A stretch of 64,000 nucleotides of DNA from Alphaproteobacteria bacterium (GTDB lineage: Bacteria; Pseudomonadota; Gammaproteobacteria; Burkholderiales; Burkholderiaceae_C). The notes beneath the pieces were generated by a model that made no database searches, had not been told where the DNA came from, and saw nothing but the letters and a program-made list of their open reading frames with translations. Below are positions 1 through 8,444 of this stretch, piece after piece (the first letter of the stretch is position 1; each line of letters opens with the position of its first letter). Made by a program: the position numbers and the translations under genes. The stretch covers positions 32,453 through 96,452 of the forward strand of contig JASGCM010000012.1 in the NCBI GenBank assembly GCA_030054175.1, written 5' to 3'.

Positions 1-303
1 CGTGTTGTAGGTGATGGACAACTCGCAAGGATCGAGCGATGGGTACGCTTGCCGCACATAGGCGGCCACCCTCAGTTCGATGGCGTCCAGCAAACGCAAC
101 AGCGCCTGGCTGGGTTGCTCACGCATCATGGACACGGTGTCGGCTCGATGCGCCATCTTGGCTGACGTTTGGGTGTGGCACTCGTAGAAGGTTGCAGCCT
201 CCTGCGCCAGAGTCTCCCGCACGTCATCCAACTCTGAGAGTTGATCGATCAGCACATGACTGGGCCAGAGGCTCAGCAGCTGACATGAATTGCTTGGCGT
301 CAT
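1..303 (-). CDS. Partial CDS, possible 2OG-Fe(II) oxygenase (N-terminal 101 residues)
   Basis: An open frame runs from ATG at 303 to the window edge without a stop (101 codons visible). It overlaps the stop of the upstream hydroxylase-like gene in an ATGA, so translational coupling is likely. The start (SLWPSHVLIDQL) and the later stretch MAHRADTVSMM followed by two helices loosely recall the N-terminal part of putative 2OG-Fe(II) oxygenases (PF13759/TIGR02466 type). The metal-binding residues would lie outside the window, so this assignment is a guess from pattern. That the frame is coding is much better supported by the coupling and the protein-like composition. Confidence 0.6.
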   Translation of the reverse strand, partial: MTPSNSCQLLSLWPSHVLIDQLSELDDVRETLAQEAATFYECHTQTSAKMAHRADTVSMMREQPSQALLRLLDAIELRVAAYVRQAYPSLDPCELSITYNT

Positions 304-1094
304 CGGGTCAAATCTCCATCAAAAATCATCTGAATCGGGTGCTTGCAGCCGTAAAAGCGGTTCGGTCTATACGTCCTTGTTGGATGGTCGAACTCGATCC
401 ATGGCCAGACGCTGAAATGCACGCTGCAACGACTTCCCAACCAAGAATGCCGATTGACCAAGGTGTGCTCGTAGCCCGAACAGTTCATCCACAGGCACTC
501 ACCCGGGTTGAAGCTCAGGTCATCCTGCCCATCAATCGACAGAACCACACCCGGTGACACAGCTAGGCAAATGTCCAACCTGAGCTCCTCAAAAATCGAG
601 GTATCTCGGTGTGGATGCACCAGAGGAACACCCCGAGGATTGGGCGGGACCAACACTGTCAGCCGCCCCGACCCAATGGTCAGGGTGAACTGATCGAGCA
701 TCGTCCCGATGGCCAGGTATCGCCCCACCTCCGAGCGATGCGCAAACGCCAAATGGTCGGCACCGCTGTACCGACATGGGTCCTGGCACAAATAAGGGTC
801 CATCGCCTCAACGGGATGCCCCGTGTGGGCCAACGACAGGTTGCGAAACAGGCCCGGACTGGCTGCACTGACTTGGGACTCCCAGATCAGCGAATCGAAA
901 CGATCAAATGCAGCGGCGAATGCATGGTCCAGATTGGATGGCACCGTCACACCAGGCACGTCCCTGATCGCCACGAGACGCTCAAGTTCCGGATCTGAAA
1001 CAGCCTTGATGGCTGCCTCAAAATCTGTCTCGCGCCGCAGGTATGTGGCAACCGTCATGTGGCTTGGGATGTCGTCCGCATGCACCGCCCACAT
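300..1094 (-). CDS. Aspartyl/asparaginyl beta-hydroxylase-like protein (phage tail region)
   Basis: This 264-residue protein has the marks of a 2-oxoglutarate/Fe(II) cupin oxygenase of the AspH type (PF05118-like). The facial triad candidates are H162-x-D164 (motif HPHRDTS) and H210 (GYEHTLVNRH). Arg222 in SRCSVHF is a likely 2-oxoglutarate ligand, and the strand ends in VHFSVWP as in AspH-type enzymes. The start at 1094 was chosen over a longer frame because it overlaps the previous stop (TGATG). It is the third gene after an Asn-Cys-repeat tail protein, so Asn or Asp side chains of tail proteins are possible substrates, which is inference. A structural cupin without activity is the alternative. 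Confidence 0.7.
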   Translation of the reverse strand: MWAVHADDIPSHMTVATYLRRETDFEAAIKAVSDPELERLVAIRDVPGVTVPSNLDHAFAAAFDRFDSLIWESQVSAASPGLFRNLSLAHTGHPVEAMDPYLCQDPCRYSGADHLAFAHRSEVGRYLAIGTMLDQFTLTIGSGRLTVLVPPNPRGVPLVHPHRDTSIFEELRLDICLAVSPGVVLSIDGQDDLSFNPGECLWMNCSGYEHTLVNRHSWLGSRCSVHFSVWPWIEFDHPTRTYRPNRFYGCKHPIQMIFDGDLTR

Positions 1095-1897
1095 CAAACC
1101 ACCTCCACAGCCGCACCGACCTTGTGGCTGAAATACTTGAAGCCCACCTTGATCAGTCCCTGATCCTGCGGCTCCAGCCCCAACGCCATCCATTTGAAAC
1201 TTGCAACACCACCAACGATCGGCACCTTGGTCTTGGGCAGAAAACCGGCCTCGCACTCCAGGTACAGAACACCACTGCGCGTTTCGATTGCAGGCATGCC
1301 TTCAGTTTCATAGACGGGCTGAATGAGCCTGACCGTGCAAGTGATAGTTTCACCTGCGGCACAGGAATTCGGGACGTCCAACTCCAGCGAGGGCAGCACG
1401 GCGTTGTAGAGCGACACACGCGACCGAACTTCGAGAAACTCGGCAAAGCCTTCGGGTGCCATGGTTTGCGGCGCGTAAACCAGGACTGCCACCTCCTCGA
1501 TCGGGCTGTCCTCAAAGGGGACGAAGAACAACACCGTGCGTGGATGCAGGGGACGCCCAAGTAAGAACGGGTTTTTATGCAGATTCGTCTGCGGGAAAAC
1601 GGAATGCAAATGCCCCAAATCTTCCCAACCAAAGCGGGCCTCCAATGCCCAGTTGGTATGGATGCCCCAATGCTTTCCTAGGTCAATGTGCTGCCTGATG
1701 GCCGCCGGATCAAACACGAAGGGGCGTGAGCCATATTCCTTCTCATTCGTCTCAGGGTTGGTGCGCCAAGGAGTCACCGTGATCGTCTGAGCTTGCACGT
1801 CCCGCTCAACCCGGTAGCTCACAGGAAAGGCCCCAAACGATTCGGCTGGGGACGGGATGTTGAACAGGCGACCACCAACGGTAGTTGAATTTGTCAT
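1094..1897 (-). CDS. Unknown tail-region protein with possible Ig-like C-terminal domain
   Basis: I do not recognise this 267-residue protein. The N-terminal half is rich in aromatic residues and loops. The C-terminal third (about 170 to 267) reads like a beta-sandwich: alternating hydrophobic strands such as LELDVP, TITCTVRLI, GVLYLECEAGF and SFKWMALGLE, similar in style to bacterial Ig-like domains. No signal peptide or membrane segment is visible. It starts 11 bases after the Asn-Cys-repeat gene behind a GGAG ribosome site, and its stop overlaps the start of the hydroxylase-like gene, so the three are probably one transcript. A tail-tip or fibre accessory role is inferred from position only. 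Confidence 0.75.
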   Translation of the reverse strand: MTNSTTVGGRLFNIPSPAESFGAFPVSYRVERDVQAQTITVTPWRTNPETNEKEYGSRPFVFDPAAIRQHIDLGKHWGIHTNWALEARFGWEDLGHLHSVFPQTNLHKNPFLLGRPLHPRTVLFFVPFEDSPIEEVAVLVYAPQTMAPEGFAEFLEVRSRVSLYNAVLPSLELDVPNSCAAGETITCTVRLIQPVYETEGMPAIETRSGVLYLECEAGFLPKTKVPIVGGVASFKWMALGLEPQDQGLIKVGFKYFSHKVGAAVEVV

Positions 1898-1908
1898 CTC
1901 TCAACTCC

Positions 1909-2505
1909 TCAGCAGTCGGTGCTGCAGTTGCAATTGCAGTTGCAATTGCAATTGGTTCGGCAATTGAAGGCGGTGGAGCCACAGTTGCAGTTGGAGTAGC
2001 TGCCGCAGTTACAGTTGCAATTGCAGGCTCGGTACCAGCGGTGGTACTCCGCGCCACCGATTTCGTCTTGCGCCAAGTAGTAGCCGTCATAGTTCAGACC
2101 AACGGAAGGGACGGCGTAGTTGGCATAACTCGTTCCACCGACTCCATCGTACTGGCCACTGTTGGCGCAATAGTTAAACCCCAGGCCCCATGTCCACCAG
2201 TTCACATTGGGGGGAACCCAGTTGGCGTTGCTTGCGCAATTGCCATTGGGCAGATAGCCATTGCAGTTGCTGGCACGGTCGTCGTAGTACTGGCTCGAGC
2301 GCCCCATCTCTCCGATGTCCTGTCCGTCTCCCATCTTGTAGCCCGTGTTGCGAGCATCGTCACTGGTCACACTGCTTTTGAAGAGTGCTCCGTTGGACAT
2401 GGTGAGGGTGCCGGTCATGGTCCCACCGGCCTTGTCCAACTTGCCGTTGATTTCAGTCTGCAAGGCATCATCCAGCCCCGCCTTGGGGATGCGCGTAATC
2501 GCCAT
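1909..2505 (-). CDS. Tail-fibre-like protein with C-terminal Asn-Cys dipeptide repeat
   Basis: This 198-residue protein has three parts. Residues 1 to about 45 look like a phage fibre attachment segment (IPKAGLDDALQTEINGKLDK, then GGTMTGTLTM). Residues about 50 to 158 are rich in Asn, Tyr, Gly and Trp with a few Cys. The last ~40 residues are dominated by Asn-Cys dipeptides (11 copies, 13 Cys), interrupted by GSYS, GSTAF and RT, and end STDC. The ribosome site AGGAG sits 6 bases before ATG. It follows the large fibre gene and precedes the 267-residue and hydroxylase-like genes. The Cys run could bind metal, cross-link, or be a modification substrate; no known function is claimed. Confidence 0.85.
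   Translation of the reverse strand: MAITRIPKAGLDDALQTEINGKLDKAGGTMTGTLTMSNGALFKSSVTSDDARNTGYKMGDGQDIGEMGRSSQYYDDRASNCNGYLPNGNCASNANWVPPNVNWWTWGLGFNYCANSGQYDGVGGTSYANYAVPSVGLNYDGYYLAQDEIGGAEYHRWYRACNCNCNCGSYSNCNCGSTAFNCRTNCNCNCNCNCSTDC
1912..2025 (-). repeat. Hexanucleotide repeat encoding (Asn-Cys)n
   Basis: The 3' end of the gene is built from AAT/AAC plus TGC/TGT codon pairs, giving CAATTG/CAACTG hexamers in blocks of five, two and four Cys codons. The unit is six bases, so copy-number change would keep the frame and only change the number of Asn-Cys dipeptides. Synonymous codons alternate (AAT/AAC, TGC/TGT), which suggests the peptide rather than the DNA is being conserved. Confidence 0.85.
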
Positions 2506-2517
2506 GATTTCTCCTAG

Positions 2518-5226
2518 TTAGATGTAACGCACCACAATCCGCGCGCTGGCGGCTGGTGCTGATGTGAATCGCAAAGTCGCCCCGGAATTGACCAGGACGT
2601 AGGCATCGAGTGAGTCCTGCACCACGTAATTGACCGTCACGATCAATTTGTGGACGCTGGACGCTGCAGTGCTCAGACTGAAGTCCGTCGCCGAACCATT
2701 GCCAGTAAAGACCTGTGGGGCGACGTTGGAGCCGCCCGCCGCAGCGGCATACCCCTGCGCTTGGCTCATGTAGCTCTGAGCCTGTGTGGCCGATGCTGCT
2801 GAAGCCGTCGCAGAATTCGCCGATGCGGTGGCACTGCCAGCCGATGCCGTTGCCGAATTCGCCGCACTGGTTGCTTGCTGACTGGCCGTCGCTGCATTGG
2901 CAGCAATGGACTGTGCGTAGTACTTGGCCGAATACTCGGTCGATCCTGAAACAGGACCCGACGTCTTGTTCGCCCATTCCTCGGCTGCGGCTGCGCCAGA
3001 CTGCGCTTCCTTGTCCAGGTAGCGAACGCTGATCACAACGCCACTGGCAGGGGCCGAACTGAATCTGAGCGTTGTTGTGGCTGGTGTGGTGTAAGCATCC
3101 AAGGGCGCTTGAGGCACCCCGGCAACTGTCACCATCAATGCACCGGGATACCCGACTGGTCGACTGATTGTGAAATCCGTCTTCACGCCATCACCGGTGA
3201 ACACATCGGCGGGGATGACCGTATTGGCCGTCACCGCCGCTGCCGATCCTGCCGCTTGCCCTGCCCAGTATTTGGCTGAGTAACCGCTGCCGTCGACCGT
3301 ACCGGTGGTCTTTTGTGCCCAATCAGAAGCCAGAGCTGCTTGCGCCTGTGATGCCGTCAACGACCCTGCTGCGCTTGTGGCACTGCCTGCCGCCGCAGTC
3401 GCCGAATTAGCAGCGGAAGTTGCACTCGCCGTTGCATCCCCAGCTTTAGTCGTTGCCGTTGTGGCTGCCCCAGCTGCCGACGTGGCCGAAGTTGCTGCAT
3501 TGGTGGCACTCGTGCTGGCGTTGCTGGCCGAGGTTGCTGCCGCTGTGGCACTGTTGGCTGCGTCCGTCGCTTTGCCACTTGCGGTGGTGGCCGAACCTGC
3601 CGCTGCAGTAGCGGAGCTCGCCGCATTCGTGGCTGAGGTTGCCGCTGCAGCCGCCTGCGTACTGGCGGTACTGGCAGAAGTCGCTGCATTGGTCGCCGAC
3701 GTTGCGGCATCCGAGGCTTTGGTCGAGGCGGTACTTGCTGAACCAGCCGCAGCCGTTGCACTGGCCGCCGCATCTGTTGCCTTTTGCGTGGCGGTTGATG
3801 CCGAAGCCGAAATCGACTGCGCGTAGTACTTGGCCGAATAGTCACTGCCACTGACAGTGCCTGTCGTCTTCGTCGCCCAATCCTGCGCAAGACTGGCACT
3901 GCCAGATGCGCTACTGGCTGAACTTGCCGCTGCTGTTGCGCTGCTGCTTGCATCGGTGGCCTTAGCTGTTGCCGTTGTCGCAGAGGCAGATGCACCGCTG
4001 GCACTGCTGGCTGCATTGGCCGCCGATGTCGCAGCGTCGCTGGCCTTGGTACTGGCAGTGGTGGCTGAAATCGCCGCATTGGTGGCCGACGTCCCTGCAT
4101 CGGCAGCCTTGGTCGTGACCGTGGTTGCAGATCCTGCAGCCGATATCGCACTGCCAGATGCCGCCGTCGCAGACGAAGACGCCGAAGTGGCACTCGCAGC
4201 AGCTGCCTGGGCGTGGTACTTGGCCGAATATTCCGTCGAGCCGGAGACCACACCGCCGGTTTTGGTGGCCCACTCCTGTGCAGACGCTGCGCCAGATTGA
4301 GCCTCCTTGTCGAGATACCGAACACTGATGCCCACACCTGTTGCCGGTGCGGACACAAAGCGCAGGGTCGTACTTGCGGGGACCGAGTACGAATCTATCG
4401 GTGCTTGAGGAACTCCAGCCACCGTCACCAACACAGCACCCGGATAGGCCACGGGATGGCTGAGGGTGAAATCCGTCTTGACGCCATCCCCTGCAAACAC
4501 ATCAGCCGGAATCACCGTATTGGTGGTCACCACTGCTGCCGAGTTGGCTGCCTGACCGGCCCAATACTTCGCCGAATACCCAGTGCCGTCAACGGTTGCA
4601 GCGGTTTTTTGCGCCCAGTCAGACGCCAACGAAGCCTGCGACTGAGCCGACGCCAAAGCGGTCTGTGCATCTGTTGCCTTACTGCTGGCCGTGGAGGCGG
4701 AGCTCGCCGCCGAACTGGCACTGGTGGCCGCATCGCTGGCCTTTTGCGTCGCGGTGGTGGCCGAGGCTGCCGCCGCTGTTGCCGAGCTCGCTGCATTGGT
4801 GGCACTGGTGGCCGCATTGGTTGCCGAGGTAGCCGCTGCCGTTTTGCTGCTGCTGGCATCACTGGCTTTGGTACTGGCAGTGGTTGCCGAGGTCGCCGCA
4901 GCCGTCGCAGAACTTGCCGCACTGGTTGCAGAATCACTGGCCGCACTCGCCTTGGTACTGGCTGTTGTGGCTGATGTCGATGCACTGCTAGCCGATTGCG
5001 CAGCATTGCTTGCTTGTTGGGTGGCCGTAGCCACCTGATTGGTCAGATCTTGGCGGGACGCATCAAGTTGGGTTTGAACCCCATGTATGACGTTGGCCAC
5101 GCTCTTGACCTGGCCACCTTGCGTGGTCACGGTCGTCTGATCATCCCCGTGGACGATCTCATGGAGCAGTTGGGCATCCCCCTCGATCGTTCCCACAGCT
5201 TCATCCAGCCGGGTCTTGAGGGTCAT
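2518..5226 (-). CDS. Large Ala/Ser/Thr-rich tail fibre (Stf-like)
   Basis: This 902-residue protein resembles the lambda side-tail-fibre shaft. It has long stretches of seven-residue-type repeats of Ala, Ser and Thr (for example AATSATN units), expected to form a trimeric coiled fibre. A compact ~100-residue module beginning NTVIPADVF is present twice, about 73% identical by eye, and a third diverged copy (QVFTGNGSATDF) forms the C-terminus. Each module contains the beta-rich core DFTLSHPVAYPGA/VRYLDKE. The N-terminal ~60 residues (TRLDEAVGTIEGDAQLLHEI) are distinct and may attach to the tail. The start has AAGGAA seven bases upstream. The C-terminal module may bind the receptor or the next protein. 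Confidence 0.9.
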   Translation of the reverse strand: MTLKTRLDEAVGTIEGDAQLLHEIVHGDDQTTVTTQGGQVKSVANVIHGVQTQLDASRQDLTNQVATATQQASNAAQSASSASTSATTASTKASAASDSATSAASSATAAATSATTASTKASDASSSKTAAATSATNAATSATNAASSATAAAASATTATQKASDAATSASSAASSASTASSKATDAQTALASAQSQASLASDWAQKTAATVDGTGYSAKYWAGQAANSAAVVTTNTVIPADVFAGDGVKTDFTLSHPVAYPGAVLVTVAGVPQAPIDSYSVPASTTLRFVSAPATGVGISVRYLDKEAQSGAASAQEWATKTGGVVSGSTEYSAKYHAQAAAASATSASSSATAASGSAISAAGSATTVTTKAADAGTSATNAAISATTASTKASDAATSAANAASSASGASASATTATAKATDASSSATAAASSASSASGSASLAQDWATKTTGTVSGSDYSAKYYAQSISASASTATQKATDAAASATAAAGSASTASTKASDAATSATNAATSASTASTQAAAAATSATNAASSATAAAGSATTASGKATDAANSATAAATSASNASTSATNAATSATSAAGAATTATTKAGDATASATSAANSATAAAGSATSAAGSLTASQAQAALASDWAQKTTGTVDGSGYSAKYWAGQAAGSAAAVTANTVIPADVFTGDGVKTDFTISRPVGYPGALMVTVAGVPQAPLDAYTTPATTTLRFSSAPASGVVISVRYLDKEAQSGAAAAEEWANKTSGPVSGSTEYSAKYYAQSIAANAATASQQATSAANSATASAGSATASANSATASAASATQAQSYMSQAQGYAAAAGGSNVAPQVFTGNGSATDFSLSTAASSVHKLIVTVNYVVQDSLDAYVLVNSGATLRFTSAPAASARIVVRYI

Positions 5227-5247
5227 GATTGGGTTCCTTAAATTGAT

Positions 5248-5748
5248 CTACCAGTAATCAGCCGCCGCCATGGATTGGTTGAGCCAGGTGTGCAGGCGCT
5301 CGCCCAGCGCAATGGCATCCGGCCCCAGCACCGCAGCGACTTGGGTTTCATCGGCTGTGAGCCGTGGAAATTCCTGCACTTCCAATTGCGCTTTGACTTG
5401 CCAGCGGTTGCCGGGCAACAGCTCGGTGTCCCACGGCGCAATGAAGCGGGACTGCACCGCCTGAACACCCAAGCCACCCGCCAAGGGCATCGCAAACCAG
5501 AGAACGCCTTGGTTGAGGGCATGCATCCACCAGGCATCAAACACGGCAAACGCCTCTTGTGAGAAACGCCACTCCGCGCGCACCCGATAAAGCGTGCTCG
5601 TGGAGCGCAAGCGCATCCGAGCCGCCCCGGCATCGATGTCCGTCCGCACCGCATTCGATTGCGGAGCCAGCCCATAGCCCTCGATACGTGGCAGCGGCAA
5701 GGTGTCCGGCCAAACAGGGATGCCAACAGGCAAGGTCACATCACTCAT
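5248..5748 (-). CDS. Phage tail protein downstream of tape measure
   Basis: This 166-residue protein is placed directly after the tape measure gene, with which it overlaps in ATGA (5745-5748). The pattern WRFSQEAFAVFDAWW, then GVLWFAMPLAGG, RFIAPWD and WQVKAQLEVQEFP, is typical of small tail-tip or distal tail proteins of siphophages that contain a beta-sandwich. The function is inferred from order and this pattern; I cannot name the family with certainty. No membrane or signal sequence is seen. It precedes the fibre gene by 21 bases. Confidence 0.75.
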   Translation of the reverse strand: MSDVTLPVGIPVWPDTLPLPRIEGYGLAPQSNAVRTDIDAGAARMRLRSTSTLYRVRAEWRFSQEAFAVFDAWWMHALNQGVLWFAMPLAGGLGVQAVQSRFIAPWDTELLPGNRWQVKAQLEVQEFPRLTADETQVAAVLGPDAIALGERLHTWLNQSMAAADYW

Positions 5749-8384
5749 CGCAAAGCTCCTACCGCTGGGTTAAGCCCATACCGACGCTCAAGCGTGGGGG
5801 CAATGCCCACACCCTGGTTGATGGAACGATTCATGCGCGCCTCGATCTGCTCGACGATCACATCCAGCCGAGTACTACCGTCGGGTTGCTGAGTGGTTTG
5901 AACTCTCGCGTCTACGCCCGGGGCATGGTTGGTCACATTCACCAGCACCTTGACCGGCGACGGATTGTTTTTTGCCAATGCACCACCCAAGGCGCGCAAC
6001 TGGCCCGGCGTGAATACCGCCTCACCCGGCTGCGCGATGATGGGCACCTCGCCAGCAACGATGCCACCGGTGTGCAAACGCGGGGCACCGCTGAACACGC
6101 CGGGATTCACAGTTCGGTTGACCAGTGCGTCCATTCCGATGACACCGCCGCTGTGCGCGACATTGGCCATAGTGCCCATCAGGTCGCTTGAGCCCAGTGG
6201 CATGGCAGATCCAGTCGTTGCGCCACCCATGCCTGGGATCACACTGCCCAGCCAGTTGGCCAGCGGCAAGGTAATCGACCGCTGAATCTGGATGCGCACC
6301 AGGTCCGCAATGATCGAATCGGCCATGCTTTTGAAATCCAGCTTCCCCGTCATCACGAATTTGGTCAGCGCATCCTCCATGGACCGGAAGGCATTGGTCG
6401 TCACCTGCTGTGCGCGTTTGGCAGCGTTGGTCGCGTCGTCGATGTAGGTCCGGAGTGCAGACTTGGCGCCGTATTCGAAACTGCGCTGGTACTCGGCATT
6501 GGCCCGCACCAGGTCTTCGACAATGGGCAGCTGACGCACCAAGGCGTCGTTGATCGCTTCAATCGTCTGCGCACGCAGTCCGGGATCTTCGATCTGGTTG
6601 GCTTCCTTGCGCGCGGCTGCGGCAGACTTTTCCAGATCGGTGCGCGCTTGCAGGGCAGCCTTCTCGCCATCGGTCATGTCCAGCATCTGGCGCTGCAGTT
6701 GCAAAGCTTCGATGCGCTGGCGGTTGCTGCCGATCAGGCCCTCGGTGATCTTGCGCGAGGCAGCGGACTCTTTTTCAAAAGCGTCGAAGGCTTTGTCTTT
6801 TTCTTTCTGGCGCTCGATGGCTTCGAGCACCTGGATGTATTGCTCGGCCTCGGCCGCGACGCCCTTGTAGCCCTTGGCCTCAATCTGCAGGGCACGGGCG
6901 CGCAACTCAGCGGCTTCACCGTCCTGCACCCGAGTCAGGCGTGAGCGCAGTTGGTTCAGGAAGGCTTCGCCTTCGTTGAGCTTTTCTGCGGGCTTGGGTT
7001 TCTCGAATCCAGAGAGGTCAAGTGCCGCGCGCGGCTTGCGCGGCAGCGTGGGCAGGAACTTGTCGTAGATGGCCTGCACTTCCTTGGCTTGCGCCTCGGT
7101 GTCGAGCACGAATTTCTGGCCCATGACGCGCACCGTGCGCCGCTGCTCATCGAAGAACTTGGCGACGCGGTCCACATAGCCGGGGTTCTGGTTGATGTTG
7201 AAGAGCCGGTCGTTGGCCGCACGTACGTAATCGTCCCGCGCAGTTTCCAGCTTGGCGATCTCGGCGTCGATGACCTTGGGATCCAGCCCCATGGCCTTGC
7301 CTGAACGCAGGAGGTCCGTCTTGAACCAGGTCTCAATGTCTTTGCCCACCACCGACAGGCTGTCAAAGGGCTGCGCAATCACCCGTTTGGCGAGCACCGC
7401 GGATTCAGCGATAAAGGCCAGGCCCTTGGCCACGGCCTCCAGGAATTCGAGGATGGCTGCCCGGTTGGCACTGATGCGCTGTAGCTCGTTGCTGAAGCTG
7501 CCCGTTTGCCCCTGCGCCAAGATCACCTCTTCGGTGAAGTCGGCCAGGATGGGAATGACAGCGGCGCCGATCTGCCGCTGCACGCCCTCGAGCACCGCCG
7601 ACAGACGTGTCAGGTTGTCGTTGAAGGCTTCGGATGCACGGGCAGCATCTTCGGACATGACCAGGCCGAGCCTTTGGGCCTCATCCATCAAGCCGGCAAT
7701 GCCTTCGCGCCCCTGATTCAGGAACGGCACGATGGCCAGGCCTTCCTTGCCGAAGATCTTGACGGCCAGGGCCGCTTTGTCGGCCCCATCGGGCATGGCG
7801 GCAAACTTGTCGGCCAGGTCCAGCAGGACTTGTTCGGTGGGACGCATCTGGCCAGCGGTATCGGTGGCCGTCACGCCCAAGGCCTTCAACGCTTTGCTGC
7901 CTTCGGCACCTTCAAACTGGCTGTCGAACATGGCGATCGACAGTTTTTGCATGGCCTTGGTCAGACCCTCGGTGCTGACATCGGAGAGCTTGGCGGCATA
8001 GTCCAGCGCCATCAGCGCCTCGACCGAGACGCCGGTCTTTTGCGAGAGCTTGAAGAACTCGTCACCGACGCGGGCCACGGGCATGACCAGGGCCGTGATG
8101 CCCACTCCCAGTGCTGCGATGCTGGCACCGGCAATCAGACCCGCGGGGCCGAGTTTTCCCAATACCGAGCCCAGCATGCCGAGCCGGTCGGTAGCCGCCT
8201 GTAACTGAAACTTGGCGTCGTTGGCCGCCGAGGACAACAGCTTCAGACCACTGGAGGCCGGGGTAGCCGCCGCCTCGATTTTTTTGAGCGAGCGCTCCCC
8301 CTTCTCACCGATCTCGGACAGCTCGGCCTTGACCTTGCCGCCGTCGACCACGGACAGGCGAATGGAGAGGTTGCGTTCAGCCAT
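5745..8384 (-). CDS. Tail length tape measure protein
   Basis: This 879-residue protein sets tail length and probably helps DNA entry. The N-terminus carries a long helical segment followed by a hydrophobic stretch (about 80 to 105, GLIAGASIAALGVGITALV). Residues 110 to 270 contain the usual tape-measure core (FFKLSQKTGVSVEALMALD). A coiled-coil middle follows. A lambda gpH-type C-terminal part (NAFRSMEDALTKFVMTGKLDFKSMADSI written in parts as NAFRSMED and GKLDFKSMADSI) precedes a Gly-rich tail. The size matches a siphovirus tail. The gene lies after the G/G-T chaperone pair, as expected, but the ccdAB pair is inserted between them. Confidence 0.95.
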   Translation of the reverse strand: MAERNLSIRLSVVDGGKVKAELSEIGEKGERSLKKIEAAATPASSGLKLLSSAANDAKFQLQAATDRLGMLGSVLGKLGPAGLIAGASIAALGVGITALVMPVARVGDEFFKLSQKTGVSVEALMALDYAAKLSDVSTEGLTKAMQKLSIAMFDSQFEGAEGSKALKALGVTATDTAGQMRPTEQVLLDLADKFAAMPDGADKAALAVKIFGKEGLAIVPFLNQGREGIAGLMDEAQRLGLVMSEDAARASEAFNDNLTRLSAVLEGVQRQIGAAVIPILADFTEEVILAQGQTGSFSNELQRISANRAAILEFLEAVAKGLAFIAESAVLAKRVIAQPFDSLSVVGKDIETWFKTDLLRSGKAMGLDPKVIDAEIAKLETARDDYVRAANDRLFNINQNPGYVDRVAKFFDEQRRTVRVMGQKFVLDTEAQAKEVQAIYDKFLPTLPRKPRAALDLSGFEKPKPAEKLNEGEAFLNQLRSRLTRVQDGEAAELRARALQIEAKGYKGVAAEAEQYIQVLEAIERQKEKDKAFDAFEKESAASRKITEGLIGSNRQRIEALQLQRQMLDMTDGEKAALQARTDLEKSAAAARKEANQIEDPGLRAQTIEAINDALVRQLPIVEDLVRANAEYQRSFEYGAKSALRTYIDDATNAAKRAQQVTTNAFRSMEDALTKFVMTGKLDFKSMADSIIADLVRIQIQRSITLPLANWLGSVIPGMGGATTGSAMPLGSSDLMGTMANVAHSGGVIGMDALVNRTVNPGVFSGAPRLHTGGIVAGEVPIIAQPGEAVFTPGQLRALGGALAKNNPSPVKVLVNVTNHAPGVDARVQTTQQPDGSTRLDVIVEQIEARMNRSINQGVGIAPTLERRYGLNPAVGALR

Positions 8385-8434
8385 GGACTCAAGAAAAAAT
8401 GTGGATTAAGATATGCGCACACTTAAATGCGCAT
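8384..8434 (+). promoter_or_regulatory. Candidate ccdAB promoter and operator
   Basis: A weak sigma-70-like pair, TGGACT (8384-8389) and TAAGAT (8407-8412), is spaced by 17 bases. Immediately downstream lies an inverted repeat with arms ATGCGCA (8413-8419) and TGCGCAT (8428-8434) and an 8-base spacer, ending 10 bases before the preferred ccdA start. This is where a CcdA/CcdB autorepression site would be expected. The inverted repeat is seen directly; its role is inference. Confidence 0.5.
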
Positions 8435-8444
8435 GGAGATTGCT

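Noticed and set aside
3305..4300. Ala/Val-rich open frames opposite the fibre gene that look like membrane proteins
   Set aside because: They are the complement of Ala/Ser/Thr codons in the fibre repeats; hydrophobicity follows from the base composition.
2518..5226. Repeated DNA that could suggest a CRISPR array
   Set aside because: The repeats are in-frame protein repeats of unequal length without constant spacers; no cas genes are present. The Cas4-like nuclease at 28627-29361 belongs to the phage early operon.
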